The translations under genes were made by a program, and so were the position numbers. Shown here piece by piece: positions 8,395 through 16,945 of a stretch of 64,000 bases of DNA. Where the stretch lies: positions 372,001 to 436,000 of the forward strand of contig JADJWI010000003.1 of the NCBI GenBank assembly GCA_016716435.1. The letters are read 5' to 3'. This DNA comes from Acidobacteriota bacterium. GTDB taxonomy: Bacteria > Acidobacteriota > Blastocatellia > Pyrinomonadales > Pyrinomonadaceae. A model generated the notes under the pieces. The model ran no database searches, was not told the origin of the DNA, and saw only the letters and a list, made by a program, of their open reading frames with translations. Positions within the stretch are counted from its first letter, which is position 1, and the number at the start of each line of letters is the position of its first letter.

Positions 8395-9603
8395 ATGAGC
8401 ACAGAACCACGCATCGTCAAGCCGCGCATTTCCGCAAAGGCTGCGAGCTTTACCGAATCGGTTATCCGCGAGATGAGCCGCGAGGCTGCCAAGTATGATG
8501 CCGTCAATCTTGGGCAGGGCTTTCCCGATTGGGCCGCTCCCGATGACATCAAGCAGAAGGCGATGGAGGCGATAGCCGCCGATCATAACCAGTATGCGAT
8601 CACTTGGGGCGTAAAGCCCTTTCGCGATGCCATTGCGGCAAAGACCAAGTGGTTTCTCGGGCTTGATATCGACCCAGAGGAAGAGATCACCGTAACCTGC
8701 GGCTCGACCGAGGGAATGATCGCGGCGATGCTCGCAACCGTAAGCCCCGGCGACGAGGTGATACTTTTCGAGCCTTTCTACGAGAACTATGCGCCGGACG
8801 CCATTCTCTCCGACGCTGTGCCGGTCCACGTCCCGCTTTACCGCCGCGATGGCACCTTTACCTTTGACCGCGACGAACTCCGTGCGGCTTTCAGCGAGCG
8901 GACGAAGGCGATCATTATCTGCAACCCGAACAATCCGTCCGGCAAGGTCTTCACTCGCGAAGAGATGGGGTACATCGCCGGGCTCTGCCGCGAGTTTGAC
9001 GCTCTCTGCTTTACGGACGAGATCTACGAGCACATTACCTTTGACGATCCCGCGACCGGCCGGCCCCGAGAGCACGTTTCGATGGCAACGCTGCCCGGCA
9101 TGCGCGATCGGACCGTTGTTGTGAATTCGCTCTCGAAGACCTATTCGGTCACGGGCTGGCGCGTCGGTTACTGCATCGCCCCGCCGGATATATCCTCCGC
9201 CATCCGCAAGGTCCACGACTTTCTAACGGTTGGCGCTGCCAATCCGCTCCAACACGCCGGTGCATATGCGATGTCGCTGCCGCCGGAATACTACGAAGAG
9301 GTGCGGACCGAGTATCAACGCAAACGCGACTTCATTGTGCCGGTGCTCCGCGAGGCGGGCTTCGACTGCGACCCGCCCGAGGGCGCCTATTATGTAATGG
9401 CGGATATCGCGGGCTTTGGCTTTGCGAACGACGTGGAGTTTACGATGCACATGATCCGTAACGTCGGCGTCGCGGTCGTGCCGATGTCTTCGTTCTTTCG
9501 CGAATCGAGCGGCGGTAGCCAGATGGTCAGGTTCTGCTTCTGCAAACGCGACGAAACGCTCGAAGCCGCCGCCGAAAGGCTTATGACGCTTAAGAAGGGC
9601 TAG
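8395..9603 (+). CDS. PLP-dependent class I/II aminotransferase
   Basis: A 402-residue fold-type I aminotransferase. NPNNPSGKVF near residue 183 and SLSKTYSVTGWRVGY near 247, with the PLP-binding lysine, are clear, as is the C-terminal substrate-carboxylate Arg region MVRFCFCK. The LGQGFPDW motif near residue 40 is typical of the methionine/kynurenine/glutamine aminotransferase group (YbdL, Kat). The exact amino donor cannot be read from sequence. It stands alone after the repeat-containing intergenic region and has an ATG start that fits the usual N-terminus. Confidence 0.88.
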   Translation: MSTEPRIVKPRISAKAASFTESVIREMSREAAKYDAVNLGQGFPDWAAPDDIKQKAMEAIAADHNQYAITWGVKPFRDAIAAKTKWFLGLDIDPEEEITVTCGSTEGMIAAMLATVSPGDEVILFEPFYENYAPDAILSDAVPVHVPLYRRDGTFTFDRDELRAAFSERTKAIIICNPNNPSGKVFTREEMGYIAGLCREFDALCFTDEIYEHITFDDPATGRPREHVSMATLPGMRDRTVVVNSLSKTYSVTGWRVGYCIAPPDISSAIRKVHDFLTVGAANPLQHAGAYAMSLPPEYYEEVRTEYQRKRDFIVPVLREAGFDCDPPEGAYYVMADIAGFGFANDVEFTMHMIRNVGVAVVPMSSFFRESSGGSQMVRFCFCKRDETLEAAAERLMTLKKG

Positions 9604-9694
9604 CCCGAGGCAACCTTTTTTTCGCGTTTCTGCAACAAAATTACTTTATGCGGTGTTTTCACATAGCAGTAGATTATTTGTGGAGGTTCTAGTT

Positions 9695-10669
9695 ATGCAG
9701 AGATCTTTCGTTTTGCTCGTAGTTTTGGCTTTTGGCTCGGTTGCCCTTTCGGCGCAGACCCCGCCGCCGCGTCCACCTGAACCGCCGGCACCGCGTGTAA
9801 TGACAATTTCGATGCCGTTTTCGGGCAGTTTTCTGGGCGTTGAGACGGCAGATGTCAGCAGCGAGAACTACGCGTCCCATGGGCTCAGTTCGGTCCGCGG
9901 CGTGGCGGTAAAGAAGGTGGTCGAGGGATCGCCCGCCGAATCGGCCGGCCTGCGTGCCGGAGATGTTATCGTACGTTTCAATGGCGACGAGGTAACAAGT
10001 GCTCGCAAGCTTACTCGCCTGATCGGCGAGGTCGCGCCCGACCACTCCGTTCGCCTGACCGTTGTCCGTGGAGGTTCGGAAACCGAGGTCACAGCAACCA
10101 TCGGCAAGCGCCCGATGCCGCAGTTTGAGAATGGCCGCTTCCGCATTGCCATTCCGGACGGCGACGATTTCGAATTCCAGATGCCTGAACTGCCGGAGAT
10201 CCCTAGGGTCGAGAACTTCCCAATGCCTCGCGGCGGCGATGGTGATGTGTTCGTCTTTCGCACGGGCGGCTCGCGGCAGATCGGAGTCGGCGTAACGCCG
10301 CTGACCAAGCAGCTTGCCGCACACTTTGGCGTTGAGAAGGGTGTGATGATCAACAACGTCCGCGAGGGCTCGCCGGCCGAAAAAGCCGGGCTTCGTGCCG
10401 GCGACATCATCGTCGCGATTGACGGCAAAGAGATCTCGAACGAGATGGAGGTCGTCCGCGGCATTTCGGCCAAGAAGGAAGGCGATGTCGAGCTCAGCAT
10501 TGTCCGCGACCGCAGCCGGCAGACCATTCGCGTCGCGCCCGAGGCCGCAAAGGGCTATCCGGAGAACTTCTTCAGCGTTCCCGCTCCGCCGCGGGCTCCG
10601 CGAACTCCGGCAGCACCGGCAGCACCACGTCCGATGGGCGAGTTTTTCTTTCCCGGGCGGGTCGTCTAA
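9695..10669 (+). CDS. Secreted protein with two PDZ domains
   Basis: A 324-residue exported protein. The signal peptide (residues 1-20, ending ALSAQ) is followed by a proline-rich spacer, a PDZ domain (about 35-125, GSPAESAGLRAGDVIVRFNG), an acidic/glycine linker, a second PDZ domain (about 190-275, GSPAEKAGLRAGDIIVAIDG) and a Pro/Ala-rich tail. The ATG at 9695 has a GGAGG ribosome site 8 bp upstream, so it is preferred over the in-frame ATG at 9653. There is no protease domain, so it may be a periplasmic adaptor rather than a DegP/HtrA protease. A strong terminator follows. Confidence 0.85.
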   Translation: MQRSFVLLVVLAFGSVALSAQTPPPRPPEPPAPRVMTISMPFSGSFLGVETADVSSENYASHGLSSVRGVAVKKVVEGSPAESAGLRAGDVIVRFNGDEVTSARKLTRLIGEVAPDHSVRLTVVRGGSETEVTATIGKRPMPQFENGRFRIAIPDGDDFEFQMPELPEIPRVENFPMPRGGDGDVFVFRTGGSRQIGVGVTPLTKQLAAHFGVEKGVMINNVREGSPAEKAGLRAGDIIVAIDGKEISNEMEVVRGISAKKEGDVELSIVRDRSRQTIRVAPEAAKGYPENFFSVPAPPRAPRTPAAPAAPRPMGEFFFPGRVV

Positions 10670-10688
10670 AGGGTCCTGCATAAAACTT

Positions 10689-10734
10689 CGGCCTCTGCGT
10701 TCAGACATTGCGAACGCAGAGGCCGTTTAATTTT
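10689..10734. terminator. Bidirectional terminator
   Basis: A perfect 14-bp stem (CGGCCTCTGCGTTC / GAACGCAGAGGCCG) is followed by TTTAATTTT. It lies between the convergent PDZ gene and the lipoprotein gene and has A-rich sequence on its left side, so it can serve both. Confidence 0.88.
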
Positions 10735-10743
10735 CATCGCCGA

Positions 10744-11349
10744 CTACTGCCTTTCTTTTCTGACCGTGTCTTTGTAAAGATCGTTCGCCTCGCTGCTCCG
10801 GGCACGGGCGTCTTCCATTGTCTTTCGGTACTTTTCGGTCAGCTCGTCAAACTCTGCCTTCACCTTGTCGCGGGCGGCGCCGTCTTGGGGGTTGTAGTTG
10901 TCGCGAAGGGTTCGGGCGGCCTTGTGAAAGTTCTGAAATGCCTCGAGCTGCGATCTGAGTGCATCGATCTTTAGCTCAAGATAGCGTTCGTAGTCGGGGT
11001 TTATCTTCATCGCCCGGGCAGATTCGAGCTTGTCGATCGCATCTGCGGCCGTGTTCGTCCCCTCGTTAATTATCGTTACGATCTCGCCCGCAAGCCGCCG
11101 AACGTCCTCGGTATTGTTGGTCTCAAGTGCCTGCCTTATCTCAAGCCGCTTGCCTTCATTATCGCGGTAAAGGATCTTGATCTTGTTGAGGTCTTTGTTC
11201 GCTTCCTCTACTATTTTTCCCGCCTCGCCCGTTTCATCAAACGCAACTATGTCACCGAGCCCGCCCGAGCTTTTACATGCTCCGACCGAAACAACGGCAA
11301 CGGCCATCCCAAGCAGAAGGAGTTTTTTTGTAAGCCAGGCACTGCTCAT
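10744..11349 (-). CDS. Predicted lipoprotein, helical, unknown function
   Basis: A 201-residue protein with a lipoprotein signal ending VSVGAC (cysteine near residue 25), so it is probably anchored in a membrane facing the periplasm. The remainder is charged, cysteine-free and strongly helical, with coiled-coil-like segments (KIVEEANKDLNKIKILYRDNEG, then EYERYLELKIDALRSQLEAF-like). I do not recognise a family. It is the last minus-strand gene before the terminator, 27 bp after the membrane protein gene, so it may belong to the same long transcript as the polyamine cluster. Confidence 0.72.
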   Translation of the reverse strand: MSSAWLTKKLLLLGMAVAVVSVGACKSSGGLGDIVAFDETGEAGKIVEEANKDLNKIKILYRDNEGKRLEIRQALETNNTEDVRRLAGEIVTIINEGTNTAADAIDKLESARAMKINPDYERYLELKIDALRSQLEAFQNFHKAARTLRDNYNPQDGAARDKVKAEFDELTEKYRKTMEDARARSSEANDLYKDTVRKERQ

Positions 11350-11376
11350 CAGCTTAAATTTAACACAAACGCCCGA

Positions 11377-12465
11377 CTATCCACCCGTAACGGCCACGCC
11401 TGCATTTCCGCGCCGCCGCCAGATGAAGCCATCGAGTATGTAATGCGTCAATTGCGGCACCGCGAGCAGCGGGACGATCCACATCTTCCACTCGGCTACG
11501 TCCCAGTTCGCACCAAAAAGCCATGTCCGCTCGTGCCAGACGCCGCGGCTCCAGAAAAGCTCTTCAATATATGCGAGTGCCCAAAGCGTCGCGAGAAAAG
11601 CGAACCAGTTACTCGAAAGCCCGCGATAGACCGGCCCGGCAGTTTCCCGCCGCATCCGGGCGTACATATAGATCAGGGCGAAATAAGGCACGCCATGGAT
11701 GATGACGTTGGTCACCGTAAAGGCGTAATCGGAATTGAAAAATACGATGCCGGCATACCAACAGATGGCGGTCGTCGCGACGACGATGTCTTTGCCGATA
11801 TTAAGGAACCCCGCGGTCGCGTAAAGATAGATCGACTTGGCGAAATACGCCGCGAGGGCAAGTACGTATATAGGAAAGAGAACGTCCTCGACCACAGCGG
11901 GCAAGGCGAAGAAATCATTCTCGAGAAACCAATTGAAGTTTCGCGGGAGGCTCGTCATCCAAAAGGCGAGCGGGTAAAGCGTAGCAAGATAAACGGCCGT
12001 CGCATCGATAGCCCAGGTCCAACGCTCGCTCTCGCCGGCCTTTCGCCGATAGAGCGCGACCCACCCGTATTGCTGCCTGACAAAATGAAAGACCGCGATG
12101 ATCGCAAGCGCCTTCCAGAAGATACGCTCGCCCTCAGAATAGAGCGCGACGCCGACCGCATAACCGAAGACCGGGACGAGCGTGTAGAGCCAGAAGCGGC
12201 GTTTGTATTCTTCGATGTCAAAATAAACCCGGAAGCTCGTCGACCAAACGTGGGCAACATCGATCAGCAGGATCGCCGTTATCCACGTCCACTCCGGCGA
12301 GGCCTCGTCGAGTATCCCAAGCTGCCAACCAACCGCAAGCAGCAAAAGCGACACGACCGCACTGCCAAGAAAGACCGTGAGGTCAATGCCGCGTGAGAAA
12401 AGCCAAGGCGTGCCGGTTGGCCTTGTCAGCCCTTCATTGCTTGCTGAAAGACTCGCTTGCTCCAT
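11377..12465 (-). CDS. Multi-pass inner membrane protein, unknown function
   Basis: A 362-residue protein with about nine to ten hydrophobic segments beginning at residue 28 (IDLTVFLGSAVVSLLLLAVG). Conserved-looking polar residues sit in or near the helices: DVAHVWSTSFRVYFD, FHFVRQQYGW, HGVPYFALIYMY and a C-terminal PQLTHYILDGFIWRR. The His-rich membrane motifs recall fatty acid desaturase-like or heme/diiron membrane proteins, but I cannot name a family. Its start lies inside the 3' end of hicB (40-bp overlap). No alternative start was found before the first helix. Confidence 0.7.
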   Translation of the reverse strand: MEQASLSASNEGLTRPTGTPWLFSRGIDLTVFLGSAVVSLLLLAVGWQLGILDEASPEWTWITAILLIDVAHVWSTSFRVYFDIEEYKRRFWLYTLVPVFGYAVGVALYSEGERIFWKALAIIAVFHFVRQQYGWVALYRRKAGESERWTWAIDATAVYLATLYPLAFWMTSLPRNFNWFLENDFFALPAVVEDVLFPIYVLALAAYFAKSIYLYATAGFLNIGKDIVVATTAICWYAGIVFFNSDYAFTVTNVIIHGVPYFALIYMYARMRRETAGPVYRGLSSNWFAFLATLWALAYIEELFWSRGVWHERTWLFGANWDVAEWKMWIVPLLAVPQLTHYILDGFIWRRRGNAGVAVTGG

Positions 12466-12749
12466 TCATTGATGCTCTGTCCGCTCGCCGCGGCCGCATT
12501 CGCGATCTCGGCATGAAGCTCGGGCGTAAGCCTGAGGAGCAGCTTGCCGGAAAATTTCTTACGCGGCTCGTGGCCAGTTTTAGCGCAGACTTCGACGTAG
12601 TGCTCGACCGCGTCCTTCATCGCCCGTTTGAGCTCGCGGACCGACTTTCCCTCGAAGGTGACGATGTCATCAACCCCGAACAGCCTGCCCCAAAAGACCT
12701 CGTCATCAGCCGAATATTCTACCTTTGCCTTAAAGCCTTTATATTCCAT
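12426..12749 (-). CDS. hicB: HicB-family antitoxin
   Basis: A 107-residue protein with the HicB layout: an N-terminal degraded RNase H-like fold (GRLFGVDDIVTFEGKSVRELKRAMKDAVEHY) and a C-terminal ribbon-helix-helix domain (KLLLRLTPELHAEIANAAAASGQSINEWSKRVF). HicB proteins bind and neutralise HicA RNases and repress their own promoter. It starts 3 bp after the hicA-like stop codon. Its 3' end overlaps the following membrane protein gene. Confidence 0.85.
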   Translation of the reverse strand: MEYKGFKAKVEYSADDEVFWGRLFGVDDIVTFEGKSVRELKRAMKDAVEHYVEVCAKTGHEPRKKFSGKLLLRLTPELHAEIANAAAASGQSINEWSKRVFQQAMKG

Positions 12750-12752
12750 CGG

Positions 12753-13019
12753 TCATTTCTCCGCGAGCCCGGCTCGCCGAAGCGCCTCGCTAAGCGAAGC
12801 AAGTTGATATCCCCGCACGGACTCTTGCGAGTTCAGCCAAGACAACACCAAAATCACTCCGCCCGGCAGTGCGAATGCCGTCTGCCCGCTTTCACCGCGG
12901 ATACTCTTTGCACCTAGTGCTGTGAGCAACCGTTGCAGCTCGCCGAACTTGGCATCGGCCATCGCGGGCTCTGCTACGATCGTCCTCAGGAGTCTTTTTT
13001 GTTTCTCGGTCAGCGACAT
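12753..13019 (-). CDS. HicA-like toxin, apparently lacking the catalytic histidine
   Basis: An 88-residue protein directly upstream of hicB, in the place of HicA. HicA is a small mRNA interferase with a double-stranded-RNA-binding fold. The N-terminal half (KQKRLLRTIVAEPAMADAKF, then ELQRLLTALGAK) resembles the class of HicA proteins with an AEP-(x)n-F-ELxxLL start, and the C-terminus ends with the usual LRRAGL. The histidines normally found in the HRPHP-like core are absent; the matching stretch reads FALPGGVILVLSWLN. It may be inactive, or a diverged partner. I use the ATG at 13019; an upstream start at 13076 would overlap the preceding gene. Confidence 0.6.
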   Translation of the reverse strand: MSLTEKQKRLLRTIVAEPAMADAKFGELQRLLTALGAKSIRGESGQTAFALPGGVILVLSWLNSQESVRGYQLASLSEALRRAGLAEK

Positions 13020-13044
13020 ACGATAGCAGAAAATGATATCACAC

Positions 13045-14637
13045 TCATTGGGCCTCGGCCGCTGCCCGTAGGCCATGAAAGAACGCTTCTTCGAACAATG
13101 CGATCCCGCTCAGGTCCGTGTGGGCAAAGTGTATATTGCGGTAGGGCCGCATCGCTTTCTGCCGCTCGCCGCCCCAGATGAAGCCCGTCCGCGGGCTGAT
13201 CATCGCGTGGCCCCATCGCATTATATCGAGCCTTTCGGTCAGTTCCCAGATCTCCGGGTGCGCCCGCCCGATGTCGGTGAGCGCAACCTCGGCAAGCTCG
13301 CGCCACTCGTAATTGAAGAGCTTCGTCCGCCCATTCTCTTCGTGGCACATCGGGTAGTAATAGGTCCAAACGGTCGGGCCGTAGTCGATGCCCTTTTGGT
13401 GCGTCGCATTTACATAGCCGAGCGACGGACTTTCGTAAAGCACGTTGTCCCAGGCGAGCGGAAAATCGCGGGCAAACCGCGACCGCGGCCGATCCTTCAT
13501 ATGCAAATTGGCAACGAACCATGAGTTACTGTGAAACGCCGAAGCATCAAAAGGCCGGTCTTCGCTGAAGCCGCGAATGACGAAAGGTGCCGTAAAGACC
13601 GGCGAGGCAAAGATCACCTTTTCGCAGCGAAAGCCGCGGAGTTCGCCATCCGCCAAGCATATGACATCAGCACCGCCATCGCCGGGAACGATCGAAACGA
13701 CCGCGTGCGAGGGCCGCAAATTCCCGCGCACTCGTTCGGCCATGTGCAGGACAAATCGCCCATTCCCCTCAGGAAACGTGATGAAGGGCTGCGATTCCTC
13801 GCCGCTCTTCCGCACTCGCGAACAGAAGTAAAATAGCCCGGCCCACGCCGACGTCTCCTCGAGCTTCAGCCCGTAGTCGTCGCGGCAGGCGTAGTCGCAA
13901 TACCAAAAAAGTCTCTCGGAGGTAAAGCCCTCACGCCGAAGCCAGTCCCCGAACGAGATGCGGTCAAGCGCAGCAACCTCGGCGTCATCCGACCCAAGTG
14001 CCGCCGGCACGACAAACGCCCGTCGGCCGCGTGCATCGCGCCAATTGACCCAGGCGTTCATCTTTTCTTCGAACGCTGCAAGCTCCCGCTTGTCCGCCTC
14101 GCTTTCGCCGACGTGGAGATAGAGCCCCGGATACCATCGCCCCTTGTAAAACACTCGCTCCTCGGGCTCGCGGCAGAGGTATTGCTCTTTGACGATCAAG
14201 TCGCCCACATCGCTCCGGCTCTCGATGAGCGACATCTCATCAAGCAGCTCGATCAGCTCCGCATTCTCACGAAACGGCACCGGAAGATAATGCGCGCCCC
14301 ATGGATATCCGACCGGCGAGCCCTCGCCTGAACGCGACGTCCCGCCCGCTTCCTTTTCAAGTTCGAGCACGACGAAGTCATTCCCGCCCTTTCGCTTCAT
14401 CTGCCAAGCCGCCGCAAGCCCCGCCACTCCGGCGCCGACTATCGCGACCCGCACTTGCTGCCATTTATCCGCCGCAACCTCAAACACCCTTCCCTCGCGA
14501 AGCACATGCCCGAGCTGCCAATTCGCACCGACGATCTCGCCCTCCGGAAAAGCCCGCGGCGCGCTTCGCTCACACGCCGCCAAAGCGATCGGCGCTCCGA
14601 GGAAGGTCTTCAGCAATTCACGGCGGGTCAAGGTCAC
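13045..14637 (-). CDS. Tat-exported FAD-dependent amine oxidase-like protein
   Basis: A 530-residue flavoprotein. The N-terminus RRELLKTFLGAPIALAAC looks like a Tat signal, here with a lipobox-like Ala-Ala-Cys. The dinucleotide-binding motif VAIVGAGVAGLAAAWQMKRKG is near residue 65, with the amine-oxidase continuation GGTSRSG near 100. It starts with GTG. It is the last enzyme of the SpeD-SpeE cluster and the family contains polyamine oxidases, so a polyamine or aminopropyl-compound substrate is plausible but only inferred. The Tat genes are 7 kb away on the same strand. It could also be a carotenoid/protoporphyrinogen-type oxidoreductase. Confidence 0.78.
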   Translation of the reverse strand: MTLTRRELLKTFLGAPIALAACERSAPRAFPEGEIVGANWQLGHVLREGRVFEVAADKWQQVRVAIVGAGVAGLAAAWQMKRKGGNDFVVLELEKEAGGTSRSGEGSPVGYPWGAHYLPVPFRENAELIELLDEMSLIESRSDVGDLIVKEQYLCREPEERVFYKGRWYPGLYLHVGESEADKRELAAFEEKMNAWVNWRDARGRRAFVVPAALGSDDAEVAALDRISFGDWLRREGFTSERLFWYCDYACRDDYGLKLEETSAWAGLFYFCSRVRKSGEESQPFITFPEGNGRFVLHMAERVRGNLRPSHAVVSIVPGDGGADVICLADGELRGFRCEKVIFASPVFTAPFVIRGFSEDRPFDASAFHSNSWFVANLHMKDRPRSRFARDFPLAWDNVLYESPSLGYVNATHQKGIDYGPTVWTYYYPMCHEENGRTKLFNYEWRELAEVALTDIGRAHPEIWELTERLDIMRWGHAMISPRTGFIWGGERQKAMRPYRNIHFAHTDLSGIALFEEAFFHGLRAAAEAQ

Positions 14638-14647
14638 AACGGAATAT

Positions 14648-15043
14648 TCAAACAGGATCTACAGGATGGTCAGGATCTTTTCGTTTATGCAATCTATAGT
14701 ACTCGACGCGCGGGTTGCCAAAGTTAAGGAGCAATCCCGTTTCGATCCCGGTGGCATTCAGATAATTGATGACCTGAGCCTTATGTTCCGGAAGTAAACG
14801 CGAAACCGCTTTTAGCTCTATAAGCACTTTATCCTCGACAATAAGGTCGGCAAAGAAATCTCCGACTATGACGTTCCTAAACCTCACCTTCAAAGGAACT
14901 TGAGCATTTATGTTCAGACCTCTTTGTGCAAGCGCCACGATAAGAGCTTTTTCGTACACCGATTCCAGAAACCCCGCTCCGAGTTCATTGCTGACCTCGA
15001 AGCTCGCGTATATTATCGCACCCGTCAGTTCGTCGTCCACCAT
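14648..15043 (-). CDS. GxxExxY protein bounded by short repeats
   Basis: A 131-residue protein of the GxxExxY family: ELGAGFLESVYEKAL near residue 20 holds the Gly-Glu-Tyr signature, followed by DLIVEDKVLIELKAV, a nuclease-fold-like core with D...E.K. Function is unknown. The start codon lies inside one copy of a 9-bp-period repeat (AGCAGGATG), and the last ten codons and the stop (DPDHPVDPV) are encoded by the inverted copy at the other end. It sits between the membrane spermidine synthase and FAD oxidase genes, as if inserted into that operon. Confidence 0.85.
   Translation of the reverse strand: MVDDELTGAIIYASFEVSNELGAGFLESVYEKALIVALAQRGLNINAQVPLKVRFRNVIVGDFFADLIVEDKVLIELKAVSRLLPEHKAQVINYLNATGIETGLLLNFGNPRVEYYRLHKRKDPDHPVDPV
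14650..14682. repeat. AGGAT-period repeat, left copy
   Basis: Three units of about 9-10 bp (ACAGGATCT, ACAGGATGGT, CAGGATCTT) cover the 3' end and stop codon of the GxxExxY gene. The reverse complement closely matches the copy at 15041-15072. Confidence 0.8.
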
Positions 15044-15072
15044 CCTGCTTATCCTGTCTATCCTGTTTGATA
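15041..15072. repeat. AGGAT-period repeat, right copy (inverted)
   Basis: ATCCTGCTT, ATCCTGTCT and ATCCTGTTT form three 9-bp units in the opposite orientation to the left copy. Read on the minus strand they supply an AGGA ribosome site and the ATG of the GxxExxY gene. Confidence 0.8.
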
Positions 15073-15078
15073 TTGAAT

Positions 15079-16599
15079 TTACTCAAACCTGCGCCATTCA
15101 ACTTCGTAGTACCGGACGAGTGCCTGGTTATCGAGCCGATTGATCTCGATCTCTTCCGAGGGCATCGCCATATCGGCTGGAAAATCAAAGAGCGAAGCGA
15201 ATGACGTTTCAGTCAGGAATTGGAACTCGACTCCCGTGCGTGGAACAGTTGGTCTTTCAAATGGCTGCATCTTGGCGAGTGCATAGCCCCAAACACCAAA
15301 ACTCGGAACTGTTGTCTGAAACGGCTTGACCGTGAAACCGGAGGCCTCAAGCGTCTTGATGATCGACCAAAAGGACTTGCGGGCGTAAAGCGGCGAGGTG
15401 CATTGGATCACGACGGCCGCTTCGGGTTGAAGCCGTTCGCGGAGCAGTTTATAGAAGCGGGTCGAGTAAAGCTTGCCGAGGGCAAAGTTGTTCGGGTCGG
15501 GAAAATCGACTATTGCGATGTCAAAGGGCGGCGACTTTGCGTCATCAAGCCAAACGAACGCGTCGGCGTTGATAACGGAGACCCGCGGGTCTTCCATTGC
15601 ATTGCGGTTAAGCTCTGCAAGCGCCGGAAGCTCTTTCGAGAGGCCCGTCATCAGCGGATCGAGATCGACCAGCGTAATGCTCTCGACCGACGGATATTTC
15701 AAGATCTCACGGACGGCCAGGCCATCGCCGCCGCCGAGCACAAGCACACGCCGCGGCTCGCCTTCGAACGCCGCAAAAGCAGGATGGACGAGGGCTTCGT
15801 GGTAGCGGTATTCGTCAAAGGAATTGAACTGCAGATTACCGTTCAGGAAGAGCGAATGCCCGAGCTTCCCGCGGGTGACGACTATCCGCTGATACGGCGA
15901 GCTTTTGGCGTAAACGATTTGGTCCGGAAAGAGCGCGTCCTCGGCCATGGTCGTCAGCGAGTCGGCCTTTATGAACCCGATCCCGAGCAAAACCAGAACG
16001 ACGAAACCCTTAACGCGGAGCACGGTCAAGCGGCGACGGATCAGCGGCTCAAGCAGCCACGTGCCCCAGAGCCCAACCACCGCGTTGAGCATACCGAAGA
16101 GCAGCGACGTACGATTGAGCCCGAGCTTCGGAACGAGAAAGATCGGGAAAAGGAGGGCCGCGACGAGAGCACCGACGTAATCTAATGCCAGTACTCGCGA
16201 GACAAGGTCCTTGAAGTCGAGCTCATCTTTCAGGATCCGCATCAATAACGGTATCTCAAGCCCGACGAGAGCTCCGATGATGAAGACCATCGAATAGAGA
16301 ATGACGGCGAAATAGGAAACGTTCGCGAAGGTGAGAAATAGCAGCGGTGCCGAAAACCCGCCGATCAACGCAACGGCAAGCTCGATGTCAACGAACTTTG
16401 TCGCAAGATCCTTCTCCAAAAAACCGGAAAGCCATGAGCCGACGCCCATGGCAAACAGGTAGATGCCAATGATGAGGGAAAACTGTGTGACCGAATCGCC
16501 GAGGACGTAGCTTGAGACCGTCGCGGCAAGAAGTTCGTAGATCAGCCCGCACGTGGCGATGATGACTACGTTAAGGAAAAGAAGCGGAATGCGTTTCAT
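15079..16599 (-). CDS. Membrane-anchored spermidine synthase-like protein
   Basis: A 506-residue protein. The first 200 residues hold about seven membrane helices (MKRIPLLFLNVVIIATCGLIYELLA, then VLGDSVTQFSLIIGIYLFAMG). A C-terminal Rossmann methyltransferase-like domain has the aminopropyltransferase motif VLVLGGGDGLAVREILKY near residue 288 and VDLDP near 313. The 'DxxDP' and IVDFPDPNN segments fit the spermidine synthase fold. It probably transfers an aminopropyl group from decarboxylated SAM made by SpeD, at the membrane. The acceptor is unknown. Confidence 0.88.
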   Translation of the reverse strand: MKRIPLLFLNVVIIATCGLIYELLAATVSSYVLGDSVTQFSLIIGIYLFAMGVGSWLSGFLEKDLATKFVDIELAVALIGGFSAPLLFLTFANVSYFAVILYSMVFIIGALVGLEIPLLMRILKDELDFKDLVSRVLALDYVGALVAALLFPIFLVPKLGLNRTSLLFGMLNAVVGLWGTWLLEPLIRRRLTVLRVKGFVVLVLLGIGFIKADSLTTMAEDALFPDQIVYAKSSPYQRIVVTRGKLGHSLFLNGNLQFNSFDEYRYHEALVHPAFAAFEGEPRRVLVLGGGDGLAVREILKYPSVESITLVDLDPLMTGLSKELPALAELNRNAMEDPRVSVINADAFVWLDDAKSPPFDIAIVDFPDPNNFALGKLYSTRFYKLLRERLQPEAAVVIQCTSPLYARKSFWSIIKTLEASGFTVKPFQTTVPSFGVWGYALAKMQPFERPTVPRTGVEFQFLTETSFASLFDFPADMAMPSEEIEINRLDNQALVRYYEVEWRRFE

Positions 16600-16605
16600 A
16601 AAAAC

Positions 16606-16668
16606 GGAAAATGGATAAAGCCGAATGGAAGATGCGATTCGCCGCCGATGCTATCCATTTTCCATTCC
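16606..16668. repeat. GGAAAATGGATA inverted repeat
   Basis: GGAAAATGGATA (16606-16617) and its perfect reverse complement TATCCATTTTCC (16652-16663) are 34 bp apart; a second pair, GAATGGAA (16623) and TTCCATTC (16660), is nested with it. It lies between the DUF350 stop and the membrane spermidine synthase start. It could attenuate transcription inside the operon or be an intergenic repeat of the kind seen elsewhere here. Confidence 0.6.
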
Positions 16669-16687
16669 CCGCTTTTCGCCTGCTTGG

Positions 16688-16945
16688 CTAACCGCTGATC
16701 GCTGCCGAAACGATGAGGGCGATGCCGAGTATCAGGGAGCCGATAACGATCGCCAATGCGGTGTTGTGGTCCTCCTCGATCTCTTTTCTGATCGAGAAGG
16801 GCGTAAGTTTATCCAGTGCAAAGAACGCGATAGCAAAAACGACAAGCCCGATGACGACAAAGATGATGGTCGTAACCAGGACCTCCACCAGTTGATCGAA
16901 CTTGACCACAAGGGCCAACGGCATACTCAGGTCAAAAAGTGACAT
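16688..16945 (-). CDS. DUF350 inner membrane protein
   Basis: An 85-residue two-helix membrane protein matching DUF350: VEVLVTTIIFVVIGLVVFAIAFFALDKLTPF, then the signature SIRKEIEEDHNTALAIVIG and a second helix LILGIALIVSAAI. DUF350 proteins (YjfL in E. coli) travel with PspA-like, polyamine or ATP-grasp genes and are thought to act in envelope stress. The ATG abuts the stop of the preceding 49-residue gene, whose GGAGGAAA supplies the ribosome site, so the two are coupled. Confidence 0.88.
   Translation of the reverse strand: MSLFDLSMPLALVVKFDQLVEVLVTTIIFVVIGLVVFAIAFFALDKLTPFSIRKEIEEDHNTALAIVIGSLILGIALIVSAAISG

Noticed and set aside
14301..15188. Several plus-strand ORFs opposite the FAD oxidase and GxxExxY genes
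   Set aside because: They are antisense shadows of well-supported minus-strand genes and have no domain similarity.
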